Notes under the pieces: model-generated
The model's input: only the letters and a program-made list of their open reading frames with translations
What the model was told of the DNA's origin: nothing
Database searches by the model: none
Made by a program: the position numbers and the translations under genes
NCBI GenBank assembly: GCA_900541175.1
Contig: UQIT01000009.1
Coordinates: 5,022 to 69,021, forward strand
Length of the DNA stretch: 64,000 bases
Reading direction: 5' to 3'
Source of the DNA: an uncultured Collinsella sp.
GTDB lineage: Bacteria; Actinomycetota; Coriobacteriia; Coriobacteriales; Coriobacteriaceae
Shown here: piece after piece, positions 26,981 through 35,894 of the stretch
Numbering within the stretch: the stretch's first letter is position 1
How the letters are laid out: each line of letters begins with the position of its first letter

Positions 26981-27662
26981 CGCGGGTACCTCTTCCGTCA
27001 AATACAGCATCGCACGCCAACGCAATGGCAATGCCGGCCACGACGCTTGCCGGCACGGCAATATTCGCGAGGCCCAAGAACTTGCATACGGCGACGGACA
27101 CCGCGCCCGAAACCGCCGCGACAACGTTGCCGCGCGACAGCCGCTGCGAAAAGAGCAGGCAGATAAAGAGCGAGGTGCAGACAAAGGCTGCAATGCCGGT
27201 GGGAACATCGACAACGGCGCCGACGATGGCGCCCATCGTACACGAAACGCCCCATGTTGCGATGAGGATCACGTTGAGCACAAAGGACTCGCGCGGGCCC
27301 CAATCCTCCCCTTCAACCAACTTGGCAAGCGAGATGCCATATGCCTCCTCGGTAAGTGTCGCGGCAACAGCCAGCGTCTGACGCTTCGAGGCACCCGTCA
27401 GATGCGGCGCGATCGATGCCGAGTAAAGCGCAAAACGCGAGGAGATGGCGGCAACGCTCGCGATAATCGAAGGTGCCGGTACGCCCGCCAGCCAAAGATT
27501 GCAGATCATAAACTGGCCGCTGCCCGTCACAAACGTGCTGCTCAGGGCAAAGACCATCCAGGGCTCCATTCCCGTCTGCCCCATGATCATTCCGCACGGC
27601 GCGCCTATTGCAACATAGGTAAGCATCACCGGCCAGACGGTTCTAACGATTTTGAGCACCAT
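26970..27662 (-). CDS. azlC: Branched-chain amino acid exporter large subunit AzlC
   Basis: A 230-residue membrane protein with about seven helices and the AzlC signatures AIGAPCGMIMGQTGMEPW, FVTGSGQFM, SSRFALYSASIAPHL and LTEEAYGI. It works with AzlD. I start at the ATG 27660-27662, preceded by AGGATGAG; the 23-codon upstream in-frame extension has no family support. The gene is divergent from the HD-domain gene. Confidence 0.9.
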   Translation of the reverse strand: MVLKIVRTVWPVMLTYVAIGAPCGMIMGQTGMEPWMVFALSSTFVTGSGQFMICNLWLAGVPAPSIIASVAAISSRFALYSASIAPHLTGASKRQTLAVAATLTEEAYGISLAKLVEGEDWGPRESFVLNVILIATWGVSCTMGAIVGAVVDVPTGIAAFVCTSLFICLLFSQRLSRGNVVAAVSGAVSVAVCKFLGLANIAVPASVVAGIAIALACDAVFDGRGTRDAR

Positions 27663-27788
27663 ACGCTTCTCATCCTGACAAGGTCTCCGAGCCGCATGTA
27701 GCGATACGGCAGAATCATCATCCGACAGCAACCGAGTTCACCTACAATTGCCACCGGATCGAAAGACACAACTTTTTAGGAAGTCATT

Positions 27789-28601
27789 ATGACAGCTATC
27801 GATCGAGACCGGGCGCGCGCGGCCTTCAAAAGCTACACCGATGCCTACGACGCCACCAACCCACGCATCGCGCTCAAAATCGAGCATACGTACCACGTGG
27901 CCGAGGCATGCGATGCCGTAGCGCGCGAGCAGGGCTGGTCGTCAGAAGATATTGACCTGGCATGGCTTTGCGGCCTGCTACACGATATGGGCCGCTTTGA
28001 GCAGCTGCGACGCTGGGACACCTTTAAGGACGCCGAGAGCATGAGCCATGCGGCGCTGGGCATCGAGGTCCTCTTTGGCGAGAATCCCGCCGATGCACCC
28101 GCCACGACAAACATCCGTGACTTTATCGAAACCGGTGCGCATGACGAGCTCATCCGAGCGAGCATCGCCTATCACAGCGACTTTCGCCTGCCGGCACAAC
28201 TCGACGAGCGTACACGGTGCTTCTGCGATATCGTGCGCGATGGTGACAAGATCGACATTATGCGCACCATCGCCGACAGCACCGTCGACACCATCCTCAA
28301 AGTGGATGAGGACGCGTTTCTAGCAAGTCGCTTTTCGGTACCGACGCTTGCCGCCTTTGACGAGCATCGGTGCGTCGCGCGCGACGAGCGCAACGAGCCG
28401 GCGGACTACCTGGTGGGGCTCATCTGCTTTATGTTTGAGCTCGTCTATCCAGCAAGCCGCGCGCTGGCGCGCGAACAGGGCGATATCTACCGCCTGCTCG
28501 ACGCACCCTTTGGCATTACGCGCCCCTTTACCAATCCCACCACGCAAGCGACCTGGGAGTGCCTAAAGGACGAGATGCGCGACTGGCTGGCGCGCGCCTA
28601 G
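27789..28601 (+). CDS. HD-domain metal-dependent hydrolase
   Basis: A 270-residue HD-superfamily protein: H in KIEHTYHV (metal ligand), HD in LLHDMGRFEQL, and D in IVRDGDKIDIM, giving the H...HD...D metal site. HD proteins hydrolyse phosphate esters of nucleotides or similar molecules. The substrate is unknown. The ATG has TAGGAAG upstream. The gene is convergent with etfA and their stop codons share the palindromic CTAG, leaving no intergenic DNA at all. Confidence 0.82.
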   Translation: MTAIDRDRARAAFKSYTDAYDATNPRIALKIEHTYHVAEACDAVAREQGWSSEDIDLAWLCGLLHDMGRFEQLRRWDTFKDAESMSHAALGIEVLFGENPADAPATTNIRDFIETGAHDELIRASIAYHSDFRLPAQLDERTRCFCDIVRDGDKIDIMRTIADSTVDTILKVDEDAFLASRFSVPTLAAFDEHRCVARDERNEPADYLVGLICFMFELVYPASRALAREQGDIYRLLDAPFGITRPFTNPTTQATWECLKDEMRDWLARA

Positions 28602-29803
28602 CGCTCAAGCTGGGCCAGCAGCTCCTCGACGACCTCGACGGCGTCCCCAACAACCTTGTACTGGGCAGCACCAAAAATGGGGGCATCCGGGTCCTCGTTG
28701 ATGGCGATAATGCACTCCGCCCCACCGATGCCGGCAAGATGCTGGATGGCGCCCGAAACACCGATACTCACGAGAAGCTTGGGCGAAACCGATACGCCGG
28801 TCTGGCCAATCTGATGGCGATACTCCAACCAGCCGGCCTCCACGACAGGTCGCGTGCAACCAAGCTCGGCTCCCAGAGCCTCGGCGAGCCTTCGCATCAG
28901 GGGCAGATTCTTCTTGGAGCCAATGCCGCGGCCCACCACGACCAAGCGCTCGGCATTGGCGATCGAGGGCTGCTGTCCCCACTCCTCGGCGGGAATCGAG
29001 ATCTCGACACGAGCCTTAGCATCATCCGCAAGCGATATCTGGGTGATCGTGCCGGAGCGGTCGTAGTCAAAGTCGGGCGCCTTAAAGATGCCGGGACGAA
29101 CCGTTGCCATCTGGGGACGATGATTGGGGCAGACGATGGTGGCCATCAGGTTGCCGCCAAACGCCGGACGCGTCTGTTGCAGCAGTCCCGTCTCCGTATC
29201 CATCGAAAGTACGGTGCAGTCAGCCGTAAGGCCCGTCTGCAAGCGCACGGCAACGCCGGGTGCCAGTTCGCGGCCAAAAGCGGTCGCACCGTATAGGATG
29301 GCCTCGGGTTTGCGTTCGGCTACCAAATCGCAGATCAAGCGGGCGTAGACCTCCGCATCGTTTTGGCGCAGGCGCTCGTCGCGACAGGCCAGGACTTCGT
29401 CGGCGCCCGCACAAACCAGATGCTCCAGGTCGCCGAGAGAACCCTCGGGACCCATACCGATCAGTGCCACCAGACGGCAGTCGCGAGCATCGGCAAGCTC
29501 GCGGCCCTTGCCCATAAGCTCATAGGCAACGGGAGTCACCGTATCGTGCTCGTCGGTCTGCGCGAATACCCAAATGTCTCGACATGCATCAAGGTCCACC
29601 GCACCAGCGGCCTCGTCACGCTCGATCGAGATAGCGTTGACAGGGCAGGCGTCGACGCACCCACCGCATAGGATGCAGCCGTCGGTTACGCGGGCGCATC
29701 GGCTGGGTCGCTCGCCTTCCACTACGATGCCGCCCGAGGCACAGGCGCGAACGCAGCGACCGCAGCCGATACAGGCTTCGCTATCGATAATCAGTCCGCT
29801 CAT
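28598..29803 (-). CDS. etfA: ETF alpha subunit with N-terminal 2[4Fe-4S] ferredoxin domain
   Basis: A 401-residue electron-transfer flavoprotein alpha subunit. Residues 1-60 form a ferredoxin domain with two cluster motifs (Cys 11, 14, 17, 21 and Cys 43, 46, 49, 53). Then comes the ETF-alpha domain and a C-terminal FAD domain with VVVGRGIGSKKNLPL, GCTRPVVEAGW, HQIGQTGVSVSP and GISGAIQH-type sequence (here GVSGAIQHLAG). The ferredoxin extension is absent from classical respiratory EtfA and typical of anaerobic ETF complexes. It follows etfB and a lactate-dehydrogenase-type flavoprotein gene with no spacing. Confidence 0.92.
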   Translation of the reverse strand: MSGLIIDSEACIGCGRCVRACASGGIVVEGERPSRCARVTDGCILCGGCVDACPVNAISIERDEAAGAVDLDACRDIWVFAQTDEHDTVTPVAYELMGKGRELADARDCRLVALIGMGPEGSLGDLEHLVCAGADEVLACRDERLRQNDAEVYARLICDLVAERKPEAILYGATAFGRELAPGVAVRLQTGLTADCTVLSMDTETGLLQQTRPAFGGNLMATIVCPNHRPQMATVRPGIFKAPDFDYDRSGTITQISLADDAKARVEISIPAEEWGQQPSIANAERLVVVGRGIGSKKNLPLMRRLAEALGAELGCTRPVVEAGWLEYRHQIGQTGVSVSPKLLVSIGVSGAIQHLAGIGGAECIIAINEDPDAPIFGAAQYKVVGDAVEVVEELLAQLER

Positions 29804-30619
29804 CTATGCCATCCCCTCGATAATCTTGGCAAGCTTTGCCGCCTGCTCGGACGCCGTCCCCTCAACGGCCTCGCACGTTTGGTCACGGTCGGGCACAAAC
29901 GAGCGCACGACCTGTGTCGGCGACCCGGCAAGACCGCAACGCGCGGGGTCGGCGTTCACGTCGGCGGCACTGACCACGCGCACGTCCGCCTCCTCCGCCG
30001 CGCGAATACCGGCAATACTCGGCATACGCAACTGGCCAATCTCCTTGGCAGTCGTCATCGCGCACGGCATCTCAAGATAGACCGTCTCCTCGCCGGCATC
30101 GCAACCGTGAACGAGCGAAAGCGCACCGCACGTCGTAAAACCTGCGCTCTGCACGCAGCTCACATCGGTCACGCAGGGAATCTCAAAGGCGCCGGCAAGC
30201 TCGGGGCCAATCTGGGCCGTATCGCCATCCACCGCCATCTTGCCGCAGATGAGCAGGTCGAAGTCCTCGTCGAGCGCTTCGATGCCGCACTTGAGGGCAT
30301 AGGTGGTTGCCAGGGTATCGGCGCCCGCAAAGGCTCGGTCGGTCAGCAGCAGCGCGTCGTCGGCGCCTCGAGCGATGCAGTCGCGCAGCAGCGATTCGGT
30401 CGCGGGGATGCCCATCGACACCACCGTCACGCGCACGTCCATGCCAAAGCCGATAAAGTCGTCCTTCAGCGCCAGCGCGCATTCCAAAGCGCTCGCATCA
30501 AAGGGATTAATGACCGCCTGCTTGCCATCGCGCACGATGGTATTGGTCTTGGGGTCCATCTTGACCTCGGTGCTGCCCGGCACGGCCTTGACGCACACCA
30601 CCATATGGAAATCGATCAT
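29804..30619 (-). CDS. etfB: ETF beta subunit
   Basis: A 271-residue ETF beta subunit with CVKAVPGSTEVKMDP, the NPFDASALECAL motif, ICGKMAVDGDTAQIGPELA and IPCVTDV. It binds the second nucleotide or flavin of the ETF dimer. The ATG at 30617-30619 has GGGGG 9 nt upstream; a GTG 6 bp earlier is too close to the RBS. It starts 2 bp after the stop of the FAD-oxidoreductase gene and ends directly at the etfA start, so the three genes form one operon. Confidence 0.92.
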   Translation of the reverse strand: MIDFHMVVCVKAVPGSTEVKMDPKTNTIVRDGKQAVINPFDASALECALALKDDFIGFGMDVRVTVVSMGIPATESLLRDCIARGADDALLLTDRAFAGADTLATTYALKCGIEALDEDFDLLICGKMAVDGDTAQIGPELAGAFEIPCVTDVSCVQSAGFTTCGALSLVHGCDAGEETVYLEMPCAMTTAKEIGQLRMPSIAGIRAAEEADVRVVSAADVNADPARCGLAGSPTQVVRSFVPDRDQTCEAVEGTASEQAAKLAKIIEGMA

Positions 30620-30621
30620 CT

Positions 30622-32223
30622 TCACGCGCCCCCTTTCTGGACGAGCTCATCCAAGAGCTTCTCCGAAAACAGGTTACCGCGACCCAGCTGCCCGGCAGGA
30701 TCGAGCTGGAGCTTGAGCCGCGCCGACTCGACCATGGCCTCGTGACCGTACATCGTCTCCAAGAAGCCCGCCTTGATCTTGCCGACGCCGTGTTCTGCGG
30801 AGACGGCACCGCCCATGGCCGTGACCTCGGAAGCCCACTGGGCAAAGAGTTCTCCGCCGCGGCGATAATCCTGTGCATCGCGCGGCAGAATGTTCACATG
30901 CAGATGGTTGTTACCGATATGCCCCCAGGCGGCAGATTCAAGCCCACTTTCCGCCAGCGTGCGGCGATAGAGGGCGATAACATCGGCCAAGTGCGCGTTG
31001 GGCACCGACATGTCCGAACCCAGTTTGGTGATGGTGGGATCCATGCGGCGGCGCTCGTCGATGAGCATGTTGACGCTCTCGGGCACCGCATGGCGGAAGA
31101 ATCGCTGACACTCGCGATCGACCTCGGTGCGCGCGACCCATGTCGCATCGTCACTGCCGCCCGCAAGCTCCAGTACCCACCCCAAGTGATACAGCTCCTC
31201 AGTCGCCTGGGCTTCGTCGTCGCAGTCGAGCTCCACGTAGACACAGACCTTGGCGTCTTTGTCGAGCGCAGGCAGCGAGGCAAACGCCGTCGACTGCTCG
31301 CGCTGACGACGTAGAATATCCAGGGCGCCAGCATCGAAGTACTCGATGGCAGCCGCATGGGACAGGACGGGACGCACAGAATCGGTGAAGGACACGGCCT
31401 TGTCTTCGCTGTCGAAGAAGCAGCTCACGCCCCAAACGACCGCGGGTGCCACCTGCAGGGCAATCTCGAGTTCGGTGATGACGCCGATTGTGCCACACGC
31501 ACCGATAAACAGATCGATGGCATCCATATCGTCAGCAACGAAATAGCCCGAAGCATTTTTTGTCTTGGGCATGGTATAGCCGGGAAGATCGAGCTCGAGT
31601 GTACGGCCCGCTGCCGTCACGAGCGACAGGTGGCGGCCCTGGGTAAAAGCATCGCCGCGCCGAAGCTCAAGCAAATCGCCATCAGCCAGCACGACGTGGA
31701 GTCCCGTGATATGTGGGCGCATGGGGCCGTAGGCGTAGCTGCGGGCACCGGAGGCGTTACATGCCGCCATGCCGCCCAGACAGGCAGACGCCTCGGTGGG
31801 ATCGGTGGGAAAAAACTGCTCGGGAGCCTCTTGGAACTCCTCGTAGGCCTCAAGCGATGCCTGGTCCCAACCAGCGGTCGGCAGCACCTTCTTGCTCAGC
31901 TGCTTGCGCAGCTCCGAGAGCACAACGCCCGGCTCCACGCGCAGCAAAAATTGGCCTTGTTCATCGCGGCGAAGGCCCAAGTAGCGATTCATACGGGAAG
32001 TATTGAGGATATGCCCGCCGTGGGGCACGGCACCGGCGGCAAGGCCGGTTCGGGCGCCCTGAACCGTTACCGGGACACGCTCGGCATGGAGCTTTTCCAA
32101 AATGGCACGGACCTCGTCTTCCGTTGTCGGAAACGAGATGCTCGATGCTTCGCCCGATGCGCGAGATTCATCGCGGCCATACTCTTCGAACTCGTCGGTG
32201 AAGGGTTTGATGGTTACAGACAC
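30622..32223 (-). CDS. FAD-linked lactate/2-hydroxyacid dehydrogenase (GlcD/LctD type)
   Basis: A 533-residue flavoprotein with a PCMH-type FAD domain (VPVTVQGARTGLAAGAVPHG, GMAACNASGARSYAYGPMR, IGACGTIGVITELEIAL) and a C-terminal FAD-oxidase domain ending with AEHGVGKIKAGFLETMYG. The family oxidises D-lactate, glycolate or related 2-hydroxyacids. Standing ahead of etfB and a ferredoxin-bearing etfA, it corresponds to LctD of the electron-confurcating lactate dehydrogenase of acetogens. The GTG start at 32221-32223 has AAAGGGGGAG at good distance. No lactate permease is adjacent. Confidence 0.9.
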   Translation of the reverse strand: MSVTIKPFTDEFEEYGRDESRASGEASSISFPTTEDEVRAILEKLHAERVPVTVQGARTGLAAGAVPHGGHILNTSRMNRYLGLRRDEQGQFLLRVEPGVVLSELRKQLSKKVLPTAGWDQASLEAYEEFQEAPEQFFPTDPTEASACLGGMAACNASGARSYAYGPMRPHITGLHVVLADGDLLELRRGDAFTQGRHLSLVTAAGRTLELDLPGYTMPKTKNASGYFVADDMDAIDLFIGACGTIGVITELEIALQVAPAVVWGVSCFFDSEDKAVSFTDSVRPVLSHAAAIEYFDAGALDILRRQREQSTAFASLPALDKDAKVCVYVELDCDDEAQATEELYHLGWVLELAGGSDDATWVARTEVDRECQRFFRHAVPESVNMLIDERRRMDPTITKLGSDMSVPNAHLADVIALYRRTLAESGLESAAWGHIGNNHLHVNILPRDAQDYRRGGELFAQWASEVTAMGGAVSAEHGVGKIKAGFLETMYGHEAMVESARLKLQLDPAGQLGRGNLFSEKLLDELVQKGGA

Positions 32224-32569
32224 GCGAACTCCCCCTTTAGCTAACTACAGTGTTTGCAGGGAGATGTTACCGCATCGTTTCGTCGACGTGTTCGAGACCG
32301 TCTCCATAATTGGCGATTTTTACGTTCGTGCAATTCGGCGAGCGGCTGGATTTCCTCGGCAGACGATGCTTTTAACACATATGGCCCCGCCGTCACTGAC
32401 CGCGCGATTGCCGCTCGAAAAAAGTTGGAGTATTTTTTGCCGCCTTTTACCTGCGGAGACGCCAATCCGTCAAGCATTTGGTCAGCAATTGGTCAAGTAA
32501 CGGCTGATACGGTCGGCATCGACAGCCAAAACCGACAGAAGTTTTGGCCCCAGAAGCAGGGAGGTTCCC
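32224..32569. other. Divergent intergenic region
   Basis: About 346 bp between the lactate dehydrogenase operon and the surface-protein operon. No convincing gene is seen. TTGGTCA occurs twice at 32478 and 32489, exactly 11 bp (one helical turn) apart, a plausible regulator site for the rightward operon. Confidence 0.4.
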
Positions 32570-32866
32570 ATGGCATATTACTGGCCCCAGTACGGCATCG
32601 CCATCGAAGTCGACGACGATCCCCATCTCCTGCCTTTCGACGAAGAGGCATTCCCCGATACGACGGTCTACCACGTTACCACCGATGTGATCTGCGACCC
32701 CGAGTCGTTCTCGGCGCTCGCCCACCGCATCGCGCATATCCACGACATCGAGCTCCCTCCCGACTTCGACGAGCTTGTCTACTCACGCCGCCTGATGCTT
32801 CACATGCTCTTTGGAGCGAACCCGTCCACCTTTGCGCGCATCTATACCGCCAAGGATGCCGCATGA
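32570..32866 (+). CDS. Small protein, possible PD-(D/E)XK-like fragment
   Basis: A 98-residue cytoplasmic protein with an excellent RBS (GGGAGG). I do not recognise it with certainty. The opening YYWPQYGIAIEVDDDPH and the later VYHVTTDVICDPESF resemble the strand-EVD-helix core of DUF559/Vsr-type nucleases, but the normal catalytic spacing is missing, so it may be a shrunken relative without activity. Its stop overlaps the ATG of the next gene by ATGA, which ties it to the surface operon. Confidence 0.7.
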   Translation: MAYYWPQYGIAIEVDDDPHLLPFDEEAFPDTTVYHVTTDVICDPESFSALAHRIAHIHDIELPPDFDELVYSRRLMLHMLFGANPSTFARIYTAKDAA

Positions 32867-33372
32867 GCGCGAAGAAGCCACCCCACTTTGCAGGCCTGGG
32901 TCGTCGCAAGAAGCTCATCGTTGCCTGCTTGGCCATCGTCTGTGCCCTTGTCGCCGTAGGACTATACGCTTGGCAGTCGCAGCCCGTACCCGAGGCGGGC
33001 GCTTCGGTTACGACGGCCGAGGGCAAAACGCGTCAGGAAATCCAAGATGAGCTCGACGCCATAGTCCGCGACAACATGATGACGATTTCGGTCGCACCGG
33101 TCGCTCAGCTGCAGGAGGACGGCAAGCTGCGCGTCAACGTGCAAAACGTCCAAGACAATAAATTTCCCCAGCGATTCCGCGTCATCCAAAACGACGAGAC
33201 CATGTACGAATCCGGTGTGGTCGAGACCGGCAAGACAATCGAAACGTGCCCCGCCGGCGACATCAAAGAAGGCGAGGCGTACATCGAGATCCAGGCACTC
33301 GATGCCAAGACCCTCGACAGCCACGGCAATCCGACACGTGTCAAGGTGCGGGTTGAGCAAGCCGAGAACTAG
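32863..33372 (+). CDS. Membrane-anchored extracytoplasmic protein
   Basis: A 169-residue protein with a basic N-terminus (RRKK), one membrane helix at about residues 18-37 and an outside domain of about 130 residues rich in beta-strand-like sequence (KLRVNVQNVQDNKFPQRFRV, YIEIQAL). No known domain is recognised. The repeated acidic/polar pattern and KxRV strands suggest an immunoglobulin-like beta-sandwich. It overlaps the preceding gene by 4 bp and is followed by three further secreted-protein genes, so it is probably the membrane partner of a surface complex. Confidence 0.8.
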   Translation: MSAKKPPHFAGLGRRKKLIVACLAIVCALVAVGLYAWQSQPVPEAGASVTTAEGKTRQEIQDELDAIVRDNMMTISVAPVAQLQEDGKLRVNVQNVQDNKFPQRFRVIQNDETMYESGVVETGKTIETCPAGDIKEGEAYIEIQALDAKTLDSHGNPTRVKVRVEQAEN

Positions 33373-33462
33373 CTTTTCCGGCCGACGCGGCACCGCACGC
33401 AATTCACCAGCATTCGTCCAATCATCGCGGGGACGGCCCGCGGCGAATAGAAAGGAACGACC

Positions 33463-34062
33463 ATGGACATCACCAGGAACATGAACGGAGCCAGAGCGCT
33501 CGTCGTGGGCGCGGGGCTCGCGCTCGCGCTCGCAATGGGCGCCGCCCCGACGCCAGCTATGGCGGCCGGGCGCGTTGGAACCACGAAAGTAATGGTCAGG
33601 ACCGAGATCGACAACGTTGAGTTCAAAGTTCCGACGGTTATTCCCTTCGTCGCCAAGGCCGACGGCACGCTTCAGGGCCCCTCAGAAGACGCGACCACCA
33701 TCGACAATCATTCGGCCTACGGCATCCATGTCACCAACATGAAGATCGACGCCATGAACACCTGGACCATTGCTGCCGACGCCAAGGCCGGAACCGCGCA
33801 GAACTCCATCGACTTTAAGGTCGGCCCCGACGGCGCACTCCAGAACGCCAGCGCCGCAATGCAGGGGACGGGCCTCGATCTTTCCAAGAATGCAGCCTTC
33901 GACATGGGCTACCAGGGCATTGCCGGCGGCACAGACAAAATTAAGCTCAAGACAAGCGGAAACGTCGCCCGCGTCACGCGCGACATCTTCCACGTAACCG
34001 GCGAAGGCGATCAGGTTGCAACGATCACCTGGACGGTCGAGCCCGGTGTGCACACGGCATAA
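33463..34062 (+). CDS. Secreted protein, beta-rich
   Basis: A 199-residue protein with a clear signal peptide (cleavage after about TPAMA, residue 34). The mature part begins GRVGTTKVMVRTEIDNVEFK and has alternating polar/hydrophobic strands and no cysteine. The pattern of VPTVIPFVAKADG followed by IDNHSAYGIHVTNMKID recalls other Gram-positive surface beta-sandwich proteins, but I cannot name a family. The ATG has GAAAGGAA upstream. It has no anchor of its own; the next gene, overlapping its end, encodes one. Confidence 0.8.
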   Translation: MDITRNMNGARALVVGAGLALALAMGAAPTPAMAAGRVGTTKVMVRTEIDNVEFKVPTVIPFVAKADGTLQGPSEDATTIDNHSAYGIHVTNMKIDAMNTWTIAADAKAGTAQNSIDFKVGPDGALQNASAAMQGTGLDLSKNAAFDMGYQGIAGGTDKIKLKTSGNVARVTRDIFHVTGEGDQVATITWTVEPGVHTA

Positions 34063-34327
34063 GGCCGTCGCCCTGGCCGCCGCCGTCAGCATCCTAGCGT
34101 TTGGGCCAGCCATGGCCTTTGCCCAGCAAGAACAGGCGCAGGCCGCCACACAAGTGACGGTCGACCTCTCGGAGCTCGACCGCCGCGACCGCGAGGAACC
34201 GTTGGCGCAGACAGGCGACAGACGATGGCTCTTGGCAGCAGGCGCCACAGCAGCAGGCGCGGGAACCGCCGGCCTCGGTCTGCACATCAAACGCAGCCAG
34301 AGACAAAACACGGACAGGCCGCACTAA
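34046..34327 (+). CDS. Small LAQTG sortase-substrate surface protein
   Basis: A 93-residue protein: signal peptide (residues 1 to about 33, ending in an alanine-rich stretch), a short mature region (QVTVDLSELDRRDREEP), the sorting motif LAQTG, a hydrophobic helix and a basic tail KRSQRQN. LAxTG is the signal recognised by class E sortases of Actinobacteria. The mature portion is only about 25 residues, so it looks like a minimal wall-anchoring partner. The start is the GTG at 34046, which overlaps the previous gene by 17 bp; its RBS (GGACGG) is weak. No sortase gene is in the window. Confidence 0.75.
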   Translation: MCTRHKAVALAAAVSILAFGPAMAFAQQEQAQAATQVTVDLSELDRRDREEPLAQTGDRRWLLAAGATAAGAGTAGLGLHIKRSQRQNTDRPH

Positions 34328-34345
34328 ATTAGCTAAGGAGACCCC

Positions 34346-35776
34346 ATGGCATCGAAGAACCTTTTGCCCGTCGTCGCACTTTGCGGCGCGCTCGCAACCG
34401 GAACGCCTGTCGCCGCTTGGGCGACTCCCGTCATGGCAGACTCCTTACCAGCAGCCCTAAGTTCCGCCCCAAATCCGTCGAGTACCATTGCGTGCGAGCG
34501 TTTTTCGGTCGCACAGGCCGCGATCTCAACCTCGGGATGCCTTCGTCGTAATACGGACGGCTCGATAGTCGTGGATATCAATCGTTCGAACAAGACAAAC
34601 GGCTCCCAGGCGGGGTGCGCCGTCTGCACGTGGCGCTCGGTTGTGCTCGATGCGGATGGCGATCCATGCAATTTAGAGCTGCGCATCGACATCGCTTCGG
34701 TCGATGACTCGGCGAACGGAGCGAAGGTCGCCTTCGACGGTACGTTTTTTGAGAAAGGAGGCGGTATATGTCTGGGCTGCGCCGCCGCGAATGCAGACGA
34801 TGTGCAGCCCACTCTCTCATTCACGGCATCGTTGCGGCTGACCAAAGCCGGCACCGATGCCATCGCGGCAGGAGAAGCATCCCTGCTGTTCTACGCCGCC
34901 AGCGCCGAAGACACAGACATTCATTTCGAGAAGTCGGCCGGATCGCTCAGCCTTACGCGTGGGACGGAGGCAGGTCCTATTGAAATCGATGCCCACGCGC
35001 AAAGCAGGCAACGCATTCTTGCCGACCCGGCGCTTCTCGAAATGGAGTGGAGCGGATCCGGAGCCATCGGAATTCTCCCCTCCGCGCTTGACGCCAAGAC
35101 GCTCCCCTCAAACGACGAACCCATCAACGCAACCATACAAGAAGAGAGCGCGGACAAAGAAGCAGGTGCGGGCGACGCGCCGTCGCTGACAAACAGCGTC
35201 CCAGCTTCTTTCGAAGCACCGAATGAGCCCACTGCCGATCCAAACGATTCCGAGCTCGCGGACAGTCTGGGGCTTGCTGATCCTCAAGAGATCGATGAAG
35301 GTAACTGCTGCGTGCTTGCCGCGCTCGACCACACAGAGGTCATCGACGCTGCGGACATCGAAGTTGCCGCCGCCAATCAACCCGTCCGCAAGTCGGCCAT
35401 CATCGCATTTCCCGAATCCATCGAAGTCGTCTTTTTGCCATCGGGCGAGGTCGTGGCCCCAACACTGCTCACCTTGTTGGGCGCCAAGAATACTCGAAAC
35501 GAAATTAAAAAGGTCACGGTTGTCGACCCTGCAACCACCGCCAAGCTGCATCTATACGCCGTTGCTCCAGATGGAGGCAAGACCTTGGAATTCGATGGCG
35601 ACACACTCCTAGCCTGGCGACGTCTGGACATTATGCAAGACGTCTCGTATCAGATCGAACTCGTAGGGTTTGATCGTGCCCGCGATGCCAATATCATCGC
35701 CGCGGCTATTGAATCCCCACAGCGGCTTATGACACTGCGCTTTGACTACTATCCCTATGTCCCGACAACCACCTGA
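34346..35776 (+). CDS. Large secreted protein of the surface operon
   Basis: A 476-residue exported protein with a signal peptide (cleavage near AWA or PVMA, residues 26-31). It has a cysteine-bearing N-terminal half (CAVCTWRS, GICLGC), an acidic low-complexity linker at about residues 270-320, and a C-terminal domain with a beta pattern (SIEVVFLPSGEVVAPTLL to RFDYYPYV). No wall-sorting motif or membrane helix is present, so it is released or held by its neighbours. I recognise no family. The ATG has AAGGAGA upstream, 18 bp after the LAQTG gene. Confidence 0.8.
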   Translation: MASKNLLPVVALCGALATGTPVAAWATPVMADSLPAALSSAPNPSSTIACERFSVAQAAISTSGCLRRNTDGSIVVDINRSNKTNGSQAGCAVCTWRSVVLDADGDPCNLELRIDIASVDDSANGAKVAFDGTFFEKGGGICLGCAAANADDVQPTLSFTASLRLTKAGTDAIAAGEASLLFYAASAEDTDIHFEKSAGSLSLTRGTEAGPIEIDAHAQSRQRILADPALLEMEWSGSGAIGILPSALDAKTLPSNDEPINATIQEESADKEAGAGDAPSLTNSVPASFEAPNEPTADPNDSELADSLGLADPQEIDEGNCCVLAALDHTEVIDAADIEVAAANQPVRKSAIIAFPESIEVVFLPSGEVVAPTLLTLLGAKNTRNEIKKVTVVDPATTAKLHLYAVAPDGGKTLEFDGDTLLAWRRLDIMQDVSYQIELVGFDRARDANIIAAAIESPQRLMTLRFDYYPYVPTTT

Positions 35777-35894
35777 GGCTTAAATGCTGCGCATCATTCC
35801 TAACACCACTTATATAACGTATTAGATGAGTCGCGATGTGCCTCGCATTTCGTTCTGCTACGATTGCCACGTTGGCATCAATACAGGAGGGCTC

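Noticed and set aside
32241..32477. 78-codon reverse frame in the divergent gap
   Set aside because: No RBS, unlike composition and it would occupy the promoter region of two operons.
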